Assembly (NCBI GenBank): GCA_049515555.1
Contig: JBEKTY010000071.1
Span: forward strand, 1 to 59,440
Source of the DNA: JBEKTY01 sp049515555
Lineage (GTDB): Bacteria; Planctomycetota; Planctomycetia; Pirellulales; Thermoguttaceae
Length of the DNA stretch: 59,440 nucleotides
Reading direction: 5' to 3'
Position 1 is the first letter of the stretch, and every line of letters begins with the position of its first letter. Both the position numbers and the translations under genes were made by a program. Positions 19,291 to 27,562 of the stretch are shown piece after piece. The notes below the pieces were generated by a model, which saw only the letters and a list, made by a program, of their open reading frames with translations, did no database searches and was not told the DNA's origin.

Positions 19291-22200
19291 ATGAAACGTC
19301 TACTCATGCGCTGTCGGGCCTGGGTGCTACCCGTTTGGCTGGCTGGCCTGCTTTCCGCGCCTGCGGCGGCCCCTGCGGGGACCGTGAAGGTGGCCGCGAA
19401 CCTGGCCTGCACGCACTACTTCAACCAGCAGAATACGTTTGCCAACGTGCTGTTGAATTTCACCGGTTTCGGCGGCACGCCGGGCGTCGATCTGACGGCC
19501 GACGGCGTCAGCAAGCGGGCCGGGGCCTCGGCCTGGTACACCTACAATCCCCGGCTCACGCCCGGCATGTGGCCCGAGAGCACCGACGACCCGGCCACCT
19601 GGTACAGGCTCACCTACCACTGCGACGCGGATGCCCAGAAGAACTTTCCCGGCTTCCAGGGATTCACGGTGGCCAGGCCGCCCGTCAGCGACGGACACGG
19701 CAATTGGACGGGCTGGCTGAAGTTCCGCGAGCGCGACGTGCGGGACGGCCGGATTTCGGTAACGGTCAACTACGCGGCGGACGACCTGGACGCCAAGGGG
19801 CTGACGCGGCGCCCGATTTCCCGGCTCAAGCTCCTTCAGCCCGGCAGCGCGGACGACGACTTCCTCTCGCCGGCGTTCAAGAAGCGCGCCCGCGGTTTCG
19901 CCCGCTTCCGCTTCATCGATCCGCTGAACATGAACGGCCGCCAGGTCGGTTTCTTCATGGATGTGCCGGAGACGAAGAACACCTTCGAGCGCGAGGGCAA
20001 GGGGGTGCTGCGGGCCAAGCTCACCGGCCAGGCCCAGACGCAGACCTACTTCAATGGCATGGACCTGAACCTGTCCTGGGGCAAGGGACCGGGCAAGGGC
20101 AACCACATGCAGGTCTTCAACGGCAAGAAGTACGAGGAGCAGAATCTGGGCATCGGCTGCCTCGCCTCCTGCGAACTGGAGTACGATCTTCTCGGCGGGC
20201 GGTTCCTCCTCTTCCACACGGTCGTGGGCATCGACCATGAAGTGGACGAGGGCGGCGCCGGTCCTCACGGGAACGTTACTTTCCAAGTCTGGGCCGCTGC
20301 CGGCCTCAATCCCCGCCCCGAAGACTATCAACTGCTCCGCGAGGTGAAGAACCTGACCAGCAAGACCCCGGCCGTCACGGTGCAACTGGACGTCAGCGGC
20401 AAGACGAAACTGAAACTCAAGGCCATCGACAACGGCGACCCTGGCCACGCGCACCTCGACCTCATTGGGCCCAGGCTGTTCTTTATCCAACACTGGACGG
20501 ACCGCAACTTGCCCGACAACTACTGTTGCTCGATGGGCGGATACGACTGCCGCACCTGCCGGGAGAACGGCATTCCCTACGAATACTGCGTGCGGGCGTG
20601 CAACGACCTCGGCACCGACCCGTGGATCAATCTGCCCTGCACCGCCGACGACGACTACATCCGTAACTTCGGCAACCTGGTGCTCTACGGTTCGGACGCG
20701 GAAGGTAAGGTCTACACGGCCCCTGGCGGCGCCAATCCCCGCCCCGCCGCGCCGCCGCCGGGCTGGCATCCGCCCTTGAACAAGGACCTGCACTGTTGGG
20801 TCGAGTACGAGAACGAAGTCTGGAACTGGGGCTATCCTTCCTTTTCGTACCACCAGATCAAGGGCCAGTTCCAACACCACAGCACTTATGAAGAGTATGC
20901 CGAAGGAGTTAAGCACGTCAGCGACATCCTCAAGCCGCTGTTTGCCGCGGCGGGCCGCTCCGACAGCCTGAAGATCGTCTTCTGCAACCAGACCACCGGC
21001 GGCTGGGGCGACCATGAGACCGACGCGACTTTTGCCTACATCGAGAAGCACTATGGGCCGGTGAGCAAGTATTACGATTACTATGCGGAAGCACCCTATT
21101 GCAGCATTAACGAAGAGTGCTTCAAAGGCTCGAAGACGCTTGACGAGATCTTCGAGAAAGGAGAAAAGAACTTCGAGGAAGTGACGCGGCGCATCGTCCC
21201 CGGCATCGCCCGCCGCGCCGCCCGGTGGGGACTGAGGCCCACCACCTACGAAGGCGGACTGTGCTGGGAGGGCGGGCCGATCGACATGATCCGCAAGGGC
21301 CGGGCGGACCGGCGCGCGGGCTACCGCTACGATCGCTACCTCCAAGCCTGGCAAGCCGCCTGCGGCCCCGACGCCATCTACCAGGAATACGCCCTGTTCT
21401 CCAACTACGAGGGCGACTCCTGGCCGTGGCTGGCCATCCAGTACTGCGGCGAGGGGCTGAAGGGCACGCCCTCCTACGACGGGCTGATGCGCAACAGCCA
21501 CCCGGCGGGCGATTGCGACTTGGACGGCAAGGTCACCTACGCCGACTTCAAGATCCTGGCCGCCAATTTCGGCGGCGACGGCGAAAAGGACCGCCGCTGG
21601 TGGTCGCAGGGCGACTTCAACAACGACCAGGTGGTGGGCCTGGACGACCTCAAGTTGCTGATCATGAACACTGACCCCAAGGCCTGGACGCCGGCCCAGT
21701 GGCAAGAGTTGGAAGCCTTCCTCGCCGCGCATCCCGGCCCTTATGTGCTGGGCCCCGATCCCAAGACCCACCAGGGAACCTGGACGCTGCGGGCCTTGCG
21801 AAACCGGCCGGGGACCATCCGCATTCCCGCCCAAGAGGACTCCGGCGGAACGCCCACGGCTTTCCTGCTGGTCATTCCGCCGCGGCACGGCGAAGTGGAC
21901 GTGTCGAACTATCCGGCCCTCCGCTACGAGCCGCACAAGGACTACTTGGGGATCGACGACTTCGTGATTGCGGCAATCGACGACCAAGGCCGCCGCAGCA
22001 ACCCGGTGTGGGTGGCGGTCGAGGTGGGCACGTCGACCGATCCTGATGTGATTGCCAACTACCACTTCGACGAGGGTTCGGGAACGACGACGACCGACAC
22101 CGGCGGCAACGTGGCCACACTCCACAACGGCGTAAGCTGGACCGTCGGCAAGTGCAAGGGCGGCATGGCGTTCTCGTGGAAACCGGGGGCTGGCCCAGGC

Positions 22201-22857
22201 GCCGGGCCCGTGCCGGCTTTCGTGAAACTGACCAACGCCCCGGCGATGGACGGCACCGCCTATTCGCTCTCGCTCTGGGTGCGGCCCGATGCGGCGCCCG
22301 ACGAAAAGAGCACCGGCAGCCCGAGGAGCGACCAGGAGAAGTGCGTCGCCGGATTGCTCGTCAAGCCTTCGGAGTGCCATTTCGGCGGGCTGTGTTACGT
22401 CCGCGACGAGAAAGACCGCACGAAGGGACACTTCGAGATGGGCCACGTGGTCTGGTTCAGCGCATTTCCCGAGACGGCCCGATCGGCCGAGGCCTACGCG
22501 CCGGGCCAGTGGCATCACGTGGTGGGCGTGGTCGACACGGCCGGACAGGACCTCGCGGCCGGTCAATCCCCCAGATCCTGCGGCGTGGTCCGCATCTATG
22601 TCGACGGCAAGCTGGCCGGCAAGGCCCACCACGAGGGAGGCATACTGGGCAGTTTCTTCAAGTTCGGCCGCGACGGCGGCAATTTCTACCTCGGCGCCTG
22701 CCTGCCCCGCGAGGTGCCGCAGCGGGACGACCAGTTCCGCTGCCACGGTTGTTTCCAGGGGGCCATCGACGAGGTCCGCATCTACAAGCGTGCCCTCAGC
22801 GACGCCGAAGTGGCGGCGCTGTACCAGGCGTACCAACGGCAGGCAGTTGAGGACTAA
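19291..22857 (+). CDS. Large secreted protein with dockerin, cadherin-like and C-terminal LamG domains
   Basis: 1188 aa. ATG 19291 is chosen because it starts a signal peptide (LLMRCRAWVLPVWLAGLLSAPAAA); the frame stays open 350 bases upstream but only within the previous gene. Residues about 25-735 form an uncharacterised catalytic-like region with several cysteine clusters (CCSMGGYDCRTCRENG). At about 741-795 is a duplicated dockerin calcium motif (DCDLDGKVTYADF and DFNNDQVVGLDDL). Next comes a cadherin/Ig-like segment (about 830-915, HKDYLGIDDFVIAAIDDQG), and at about 920-1182 a laminin-G/concanavalin-like domain (YHFDEGSGTTTTD, SLSLWVRPDAAP, WHHVVGVVDTAG, IDEVRIYKRALSDAEVAALY). In planctomycetes such dockerins are not tied to known cellulosomes. 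Glycan attachment or degradation at the cell surface is inferred. Confidence 0.75.
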   Translation: MKRLLMRCRAWVLPVWLAGLLSAPAAAPAGTVKVAANLACTHYFNQQNTFANVLLNFTGFGGTPGVDLTADGVSKRAGASAWYTYNPRLTPGMWPESTDDPATWYRLTYHCDADAQKNFPGFQGFTVARPPVSDGHGNWTGWLKFRERDVRDGRISVTVNYAADDLDAKGLTRRPISRLKLLQPGSADDDFLSPAFKKRARGFARFRFIDPLNMNGRQVGFFMDVPETKNTFEREGKGVLRAKLTGQAQTQTYFNGMDLNLSWGKGPGKGNHMQVFNGKKYEEQNLGIGCLASCELEYDLLGGRFLLFHTVVGIDHEVDEGGAGPHGNVTFQVWAAAGLNPRPEDYQLLREVKNLTSKTPAVTVQLDVSGKTKLKLKAIDNGDPGHAHLDLIGPRLFFIQHWTDRNLPDNYCCSMGGYDCRTCRENGIPYEYCVRACNDLGTDPWINLPCTADDDYIRNFGNLVLYGSDAEGKVYTAPGGANPRPAAPPPGWHPPLNKDLHCWVEYENEVWNWGYPSFSYHQIKGQFQHHSTYEEYAEGVKHVSDILKPLFAAAGRSDSLKIVFCNQTTGGWGDHETDATFAYIEKHYGPVSKYYDYYAEAPYCSINEECFKGSKTLDEIFEKGEKNFEEVTRRIVPGIARRAARWGLRPTTYEGGLCWEGGPIDMIRKGRADRRAGYRYDRYLQAWQAACGPDAIYQEYALFSNYEGDSWPWLAIQYCGEGLKGTPSYDGLMRNSHPAGDCDLDGKVTYADFKILAANFGGDGEKDRRWWSQGDFNNDQVVGLDDLKLLIMNTDPKAWTPAQWQELEAFLAAHPGPYVLGPDPKTHQGTWTLRALRNRPGTIRIPAQEDSGGTPTAFLLVIPPRHGEVDVSNYPALRYEPHKDYLGIDDFVIAAIDDQGRRSNPVWVAVEVGTSTDPDVIANYHFDEGSGTTTTDTGGNVATLHNGVSWTVGKCKGGMAFSWKPGAGPGAGPVPAFVKLTNAPAMDGTAYSLSLWVRPDAAPDEKSTGSPRSDQEKCVAGLLVKPSECHFGGLCYVRDEKDRTKGHFEMGHVVWFSAFPETARSAEAYAPGQWHHVVGVVDTAGQDLAAGQSPRSCGVVRIYVDGKLAGKAHHEGGILGSFFKFGRDGGNFYLGACLPREVPQRDDQFRCHGCFQGAIDEVRIYKRALSDAEVAALYQAYQRQAVED

Positions 22858-22992
22858 GGTAGATGGGACGCGCGCCGACCGCGCGGTCGAGCGGGCGTCC
22901 CAGAGCCAGGAACCTTGCCGTGAACTCGCAAGTTGATAACCGGGACCTTTCGAATACTCGAATCACATCATCATCACTGGGAGACCCCATCC

Positions 22993-23889
22993 ATGCAAGA
23001 GACGCACAACGCACCCTTCAACCGCCGCGCGTTCCTGGCCCGCACGGGCGGCGCTGCCCTGGCCGCCGTCGCGGCGCCGGGGCTGGCCTCGGCCAGTCCC
23101 TTCGTCAAAGCCCCCTGGAAGATGCGGCTCTCCACCTCGACCGTACACTTCAGCTCGCTGCCGATCGAAGAGGTTTGCCAGCGGATTGCCGCCTTGGGAT
23201 TTGAGGGTATCGACATTTGGTGTCCCTCCAAGTTTTTCGGTTGCCCGCAGCTCGACGAAGTCGAGAAGCGTCTGGGGGCCGAAGGCCTGAAGGACTTGCT
23301 CGCGAAGCACAAACTGGAACTCTACTCTTTCACCTGTTACTTCGGGGTCTATCCGCGGTACGCCGAGTTGTTGGGCAAGGTCGGCGGCGGGGTGGCGGTC
23401 CGCGAGTCGAGCGACGGCGAGGCCACGGGCAAGGACCTGACCGTCAAGATGAAGGCCTTTCTGGAGACCCTCAAGCCGGAGTTGGAACTGGCCGAGAAGC
23501 ATCGCGCCTTCCTGGCCGTGGAGAACCACACGGGACGGTTGCTAAACTCGCGGGATTCCTTTCAGGCCTTCGTCGACCTGAACCGTCACCCGCGGCTGGG
23601 CATCGCCCTGGCCCCCTACCACCTGCAAGCCAAGAACATCCGCGTGGAAGAGGTGATCGGTACCTGTGGAAAACAATTGCTGTACTTCTATGCCTGGCAG
23701 CACGCCGAGGGCATGAAGCAATTGCCGGGTATTGGCCCCACCGATTTCACGCCCTGGCTTGCCGCCTTGGCCAAGGCGGGCTACGCCTGGTACGTCAACC
23801 CCTTCATGCACGGCCGCATCGCCCCCGCGGAAATGGCCAAGGGGCTGGCCACCGCCAGGGAATTTCTGAAGAAATGCTACGCCAAATAG
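22993..23889 (+). CDS. Tat-exported sugar isomerase/epimerase-like TIM-barrel protein
   Basis: 298 aa. ATG 22993 has GGGAG nine bases upstream and begins just before a Tat signal (NRRAFLARTGGAALAAVAAPGLASA). The mature part is a xylose-isomerase-like (AP endonuclease 2 family) barrel: STVHFSSLPIEEVCQRIAALGFEGIDIW opens the first strand-helix unit, with later acidic and histidine ends such as LAVENHTGRL and FYAWQHAEG as metal-ligand candidates. Relatives isomerise or epimerise sugars and, in planctomycetes, occur beside Gfo/Idh/MocA oxidoreductases. Last gene of the plus run; the next gene is convergent. The precise substrate is unknown. Confidence 0.8.
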   Translation: MQETHNAPFNRRAFLARTGGAALAAVAAPGLASASPFVKAPWKMRLSTSTVHFSSLPIEEVCQRIAALGFEGIDIWCPSKFFGCPQLDEVEKRLGAEGLKDLLAKHKLELYSFTCYFGVYPRYAELLGKVGGGVAVRESSDGEATGKDLTVKMKAFLETLKPELELAEKHRAFLAVENHTGRLLNSRDSFQAFVDLNRHPRLGIALAPYHLQAKNIRVEEVIGTCGKQLLYFYAWQHAEGMKQLPGIGPTDFTPWLAALAKAGYAWYVNPFMHGRIAPAEMAKGLATAREFLKKCYAK

Positions 23890-24071
23890 GATTCGGATAC
23901 AAGGCGTCGGGAGTCTCTGTTGCCTCGACATGGTGAGCAACGATGATTTTGCACAATTCCAGGACGATATGAGAAGAAGTGGGGTGGGACGAGTGAAACG
24001 AGTCTCACCATCCACCTCGGCCCACAGCTTGTCCCATCCTGCTTCGGACGGCTCCTGGAATCACGCAACCT

Positions 24072-26174
24072 TCATTTTGTTGGGCCACTCGTGAATTTCC
24101 GCGGCTCACCTGCCGTTGCGTAGATGGCGGCCACCTTCTCCAATGTTCCCGCGCGGTCCGAATAAATGACAAGCGGGCGCGGGGCGAGCATGCCCAGCAC
24201 GTCGGGAATGTCACACACCCGTATCACGTTCAAGAGGGCCGGGGCATCCGGTTCCATGTGGCCCAGCGGCGGCTTGTTCAGGATCGCGCCGGCAATCTGA
24301 GGCTCCCACAGAGCGGCGTAAGCAGCCAGCACTCCCGCCGGACCCTCGCCGAGCACGTACACGGGGACCTTGCCCGCGTCCTTCGCATGAAGGTACTGGG
24401 CCGTGGCCGCAATGTCCCACACGCGGCCGGTGTCGACAGTGCGTCCCAAGAGCACGTGGGCCCGCTCCACGTAGTTGGGCGGGTTCTTCCGCGTCCAGCG
24501 GGTGCGATCCACGCCCCGCGGGGCACACAGGTACATCTCGTCGCCGACCTCCTGGACTCGCTGCAACCAATCGGGAATCGATGCCGTGCTCTCGGGGTTT
24601 CGCACGATCAGCAGGACCCGCTTCACCTCCGTGGCCGGTTTGGAGGCGGTGATCAGCTTCAGGCCGACTTCGATCCCCGGCTCGCTCTCGAGACGGGCGT
24701 CGTCGGGCTGAATTTGCGCGATCAGCCGCGCCGCTGGAATCCGCTCGGGAAAGCAGCGGAACGTCACGCGGCGCAGCTCCTCCCGCAGCGACGTCCGCCA
24801 CGCCTCGAACCCGCCCGCTCGCGGCGGCAAGACTTGGGCCGCCGCCACGAAGTGCCGATCGATGCTCGTGTTCAACTCATCCTTCGGAATGTCCGCATCC
24901 GTACGGAAGACCTGCAAGCGTTCGGGCTCGATCGGATAGTGCCGATTGGGCGGCTGGCCCGTCGCCAAATCTTGCTCGCTGTCGGCGACGGTCCGCGGAT
25001 CATCCTTGAGGTGCATGTTGATGAAGCGATAGGCCCCCTGGCGGAGGTCCTGCCGATAGGCGTGCTCGCCGATGCTCAGGAAGGCAGCGACCTGGTCGCT
25101 GGCACCGAAAAGGCTATAGACGCGTTTCAGCCGGTTGATCACGCGGTCGTTGGCGTCCATGGGGAAGATCAGGTCATGGTCGCTGTTGGCAAACAGCAGC
25201 GGCCTGGGAGCGATCAGCGCGGCGATCCGCGTCCACGGCCACTGGAACGTGTTATAGAAGGTCATGCAGTCGCAGTGGCCGTTGATCACTCGATCGGTCA
25301 CATACGAGTGCATGTCGGCCATGCCGCTGACGGGCACGGCCGCTTTGACGCGCTCGTCAGCCGCCGCGATCCAAAAGGTGGCCGCGCCGCCGCCGCTGAT
25401 GCCCGTCAGCGCGATCCGCTGCGAATCGACGTCCGCACGGCTGATGAGGTAGTCGATGCCGCGGATGCCGTTCCAGCACTCCACGCCCGCCGGGTTGTAG
25501 CCCCGCGAGTGCCACCACCAGCGGCCCTCTCGATACGTGCCGTGATGGATGGCCGCGATCTCGCCCAACTGCAAGGAATCGACCACCAGGCAAACATAAC
25601 CGTGCTTGGCGAACCAGATGCCGTGTGACTGGTAAGCTGTCTTGTTACCCGGCCGGCCCTGGTAGGAATGCCCGCACACGTAGAATACCGAGGGCAGGCG
25701 CTCGCCCGGCTTCGCGCTCGTCGGGCGGTACAGGTTTCCGGTCACGTACAAACGGGGCTGGCTCTGGTAATGCACCATGTCGACCACGTAGCCGTCGCGC
25801 TCGAGCGTGCCCGTCACCGTGGCATGCAACGGCGTCCTGGCCGGCAAAGGCCAGAGCCCCAGCATGTAAAAATACTCCTCTTGGTATTTCGGCCGGAGTT
25901 GCTGCCAGCCTTCTTGCGAATGGACGCCCTTGAGAAAACCCTCGGGGGAATCGGCCTCGATCTTCTCTGCTTCACGCGCAAGGTACGCCTGGATCATCGG
26001 GTCGCCCGGCGCGTCCCGGTCCGGCGGGCAGTACCCTTGACCGGCGGCGAAGGCGCAGGCCAGAGACACCGAGAGACACACAGAAATGGTCTGTCCGGCT
26101 GGGGTTGCGGGGGCCAGTTCCAGCATGATCAGCACGGCCCCAAGGCCAGCAATGAATCGTCGGCGCACAGTCAT
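24072..26174 (-). CDS. Acetyl-xylan-esterase-like alpha/beta hydrolase with degenerate second hydrolase domain
   Basis: 700 aa; ATG at 26174 with AAGGAGATG just upstream on the minus strand, and an N-terminal signal region (LGAVLIMLELAPATPAG). The first alpha/beta-hydrolase domain (about 95-385) has a GISGGG elbow with Ser260, candidate acid Asp332/334 in ANSDHDLIFPMD, and His371 in IGEHAYRQ, a complete triad. The second half (about 480-690) again looks like a hydrolase core, but its elbow is GEGPAG (no Ser) and no His follows the terminal strand LVIYSDRAG, so it is probably inactive. This two-domain arrangement recurs in planctomycete sugar-ester hydrolases. Deacylation of plant or algal polysaccharide is the likely role. 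Last gene of the minus-strand run. Confidence 0.8.
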   Translation of the reverse strand: MTVRRRFIAGLGAVLIMLELAPATPAGQTISVCLSVSLACAFAAGQGYCPPDRDAPGDPMIQAYLAREAEKIEADSPEGFLKGVHSQEGWQQLRPKYQEEYFYMLGLWPLPARTPLHATVTGTLERDGYVVDMVHYQSQPRLYVTGNLYRPTSAKPGERLPSVFYVCGHSYQGRPGNKTAYQSHGIWFAKHGYVCLVVDSLQLGEIAAIHHGTYREGRWWWHSRGYNPAGVECWNGIRGIDYLISRADVDSQRIALTGISGGGAATFWIAAADERVKAAVPVSGMADMHSYVTDRVINGHCDCMTFYNTFQWPWTRIAALIAPRPLLFANSDHDLIFPMDANDRVINRLKRVYSLFGASDQVAAFLSIGEHAYRQDLRQGAYRFINMHLKDDPRTVADSEQDLATGQPPNRHYPIEPERLQVFRTDADIPKDELNTSIDRHFVAAAQVLPPRAGGFEAWRTSLREELRRVTFRCFPERIPAARLIAQIQPDDARLESEPGIEVGLKLITASKPATEVKRVLLIVRNPESTASIPDWLQRVQEVGDEMYLCAPRGVDRTRWTRKNPPNYVERAHVLLGRTVDTGRVWDIAATAQYLHAKDAGKVPVYVLGEGPAGVLAAYAALWEPQIAGAILNKPPLGHMEPDAPALLNVIRVCDIPDVLGMLAPRPLVIYSDRAGTLEKVAAIYATAGEPRKFTSGPTK

Positions 26175-26238
26175 TATCGCATCTCCTTGGACGGCGAGCC
26201 GGTGGTTGCCCGGCGAGCGCCGTGGTTAGTGAAACATC

Positions 26239-27447
26239 TTAAGCCGCGTGCAATGTCTTCAGGAACGCGGGGTCCACGTCCACGCCCAGTCCGGGCGCAT
26301 CCGGGAGCGTCACCATGCCGTTCTTCACTTGCATGCCGCCGAGGACCGGATCAATCGTGTGCTCAGTGAAGGTGTCCAGGTCGGCATAGACCGCGCATTT
26401 CTGTGCAGCCATCACGTGGGCAGCCGCCGTCAAGGCGATGCGCGTCTCCGACATGGAACCGAGCATGCACTGCAGGTTGGCGGCCTCGGCAATCGCAGCG
26501 ATTTGCATTGCCTTGAGAATGCCTCCGCACTTCATCAGTTTCACGTTCAACAGGTAAGCCGCCGAGCGGCGGACGCACTCCAGCGCGTCGCTCGGGCTGA
26601 GGACCGACTCGTCGGCCATGATCGGAATGGGGCTCTGCTGCCTGACGTGTCGCATGCCCTCCCAGTCCCAGTGTGCCACGGGCTGCTCGCAGAACTCGAT
26701 GCCCAGCGGCGCAATCCGTTGCAGCGCGTGTACGGCCACGTCGCGGGTCCAGCCCTGATTGGCGTCGATGCGGATGCGGACCCGTTGCCCGACGGCGGAC
26801 CGGATCGCGCGTAGCCGCGCCACATCCAAGTCCGGGGACTGCCCCACCTTCACCTTCACTACCTGGTAGCCCTCGGCGACGATCTCCTTCGCCTTTTCGG
26901 CCATGGGGCCCGGCTCGTCGAGATACACAGTTCGATCCGACTCGAACGTGTCGCGATACTGGCCGAGCAGGTGGCAGACGGGCTGCCCCGCCAGCTTGCC
27001 GCAGATGTCCCATAACGCCATCTCCAGGGCCGCCTTGATACTGGCGTTACCGCCGACACGGGCGTCCATGTCGGCCACAATCCTGGCCAGTTCAAAGGGA
27101 TCGCGGCCACGGATGACGGCGGTGAGATCCTTGCCGATCACGACCGCAGACGCCTGGGTTTCGCCGGTAACCGGGGGAAAGGGCGAGGCTTCCCCCCAAC
27201 CCACCACGCCATCTGCCGTGCGGGCCCGCACGAGCACCTCGTCGGCGCCGGGCTGCCCGACCGCGGTGCGCATCATCTGCTTCATTGGCATGGTGAAGGG
27301 GAAAATATCGATTGTTGCGATGCGCCGGTTTCGGCCCCCTCCCGCTGCCTCCTGGGCGCCGAGCAGTCCCGGCGCCAATGTGCTGCAACAGCCTATCCCC
27401 GTTGTGGCGATTGCCAAATTCTTCAAGAGCGCTCTTCGGGTCGGCAT
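26239..27447 (-). CDS. Tat-exported enolase-superfamily dipeptide-epimerase-like enzyme
   Basis: 402 aa if started at ATG 27447, which begins a Tat signal (PTRRALLKNLAIATTGIGCC); the frame also extends to 27522 but without a good signal. The muconate lactonizing/dipeptide epimerase set is complete: Lys198/Lys200 in KVKVG, Asp228 and Asn230 in IDANQGW, Glu254 in FCEQP, Asp279 in MADES, and a Lys in NVKLMKCGG (303/306). YADLDTF (Asp356, Asp358) matches the DxD that binds the dipeptide amino group in L-Ala-D/L-Glu epimerases. Cytoplasmic enzymes of this kind recycle murein peptides; export here is unusual. An o-succinylbenzoate-synthase-like or sugar-acid role is less likely from these motifs. 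Confidence 0.75.
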   Translation of the reverse strand: MPTRRALLKNLAIATTGIGCCSTLAPGLLGAQEAAGGGRNRRIATIDIFPFTMPMKQMMRTAVGQPGADEVLVRARTADGVVGWGEASPFPPVTGETQASAVVIGKDLTAVIRGRDPFELARIVADMDARVGGNASIKAALEMALWDICGKLAGQPVCHLLGQYRDTFESDRTVYLDEPGPMAEKAKEIVAEGYQVVKVKVGQSPDLDVARLRAIRSAVGQRVRIRIDANQGWTRDVAVHALQRIAPLGIEFCEQPVAHWDWEGMRHVRQQSPIPIMADESVLSPSDALECVRRSAAYLLNVKLMKCGGILKAMQIAAIAEAANLQCMLGSMSETRIALTAAAHVMAAQKCAVYADLDTFTEHTIDPVLGGMQVKNGMVTLPDAPGLGVDVDPAFLKTLHAA

Positions 27448-27562
27448 GGGGGCCCCTGCAATCGTGGTGCGAAAACAAGCCAGGACGCGTTCCAGTGTAT
27501 GCGCACGACCGGCCGGAGTCAAAAACCGGGGGCTCGTGCAACGTTGTCGCGAAGCGCCCCGG

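Noticed and set aside
19327..22836. 1169-codon open frame opposite the dockerin gene
   Set aside because: Compositional shadow; the plus strand shows signal peptide, dockerin and LamG motifs, while the minus translation has none.
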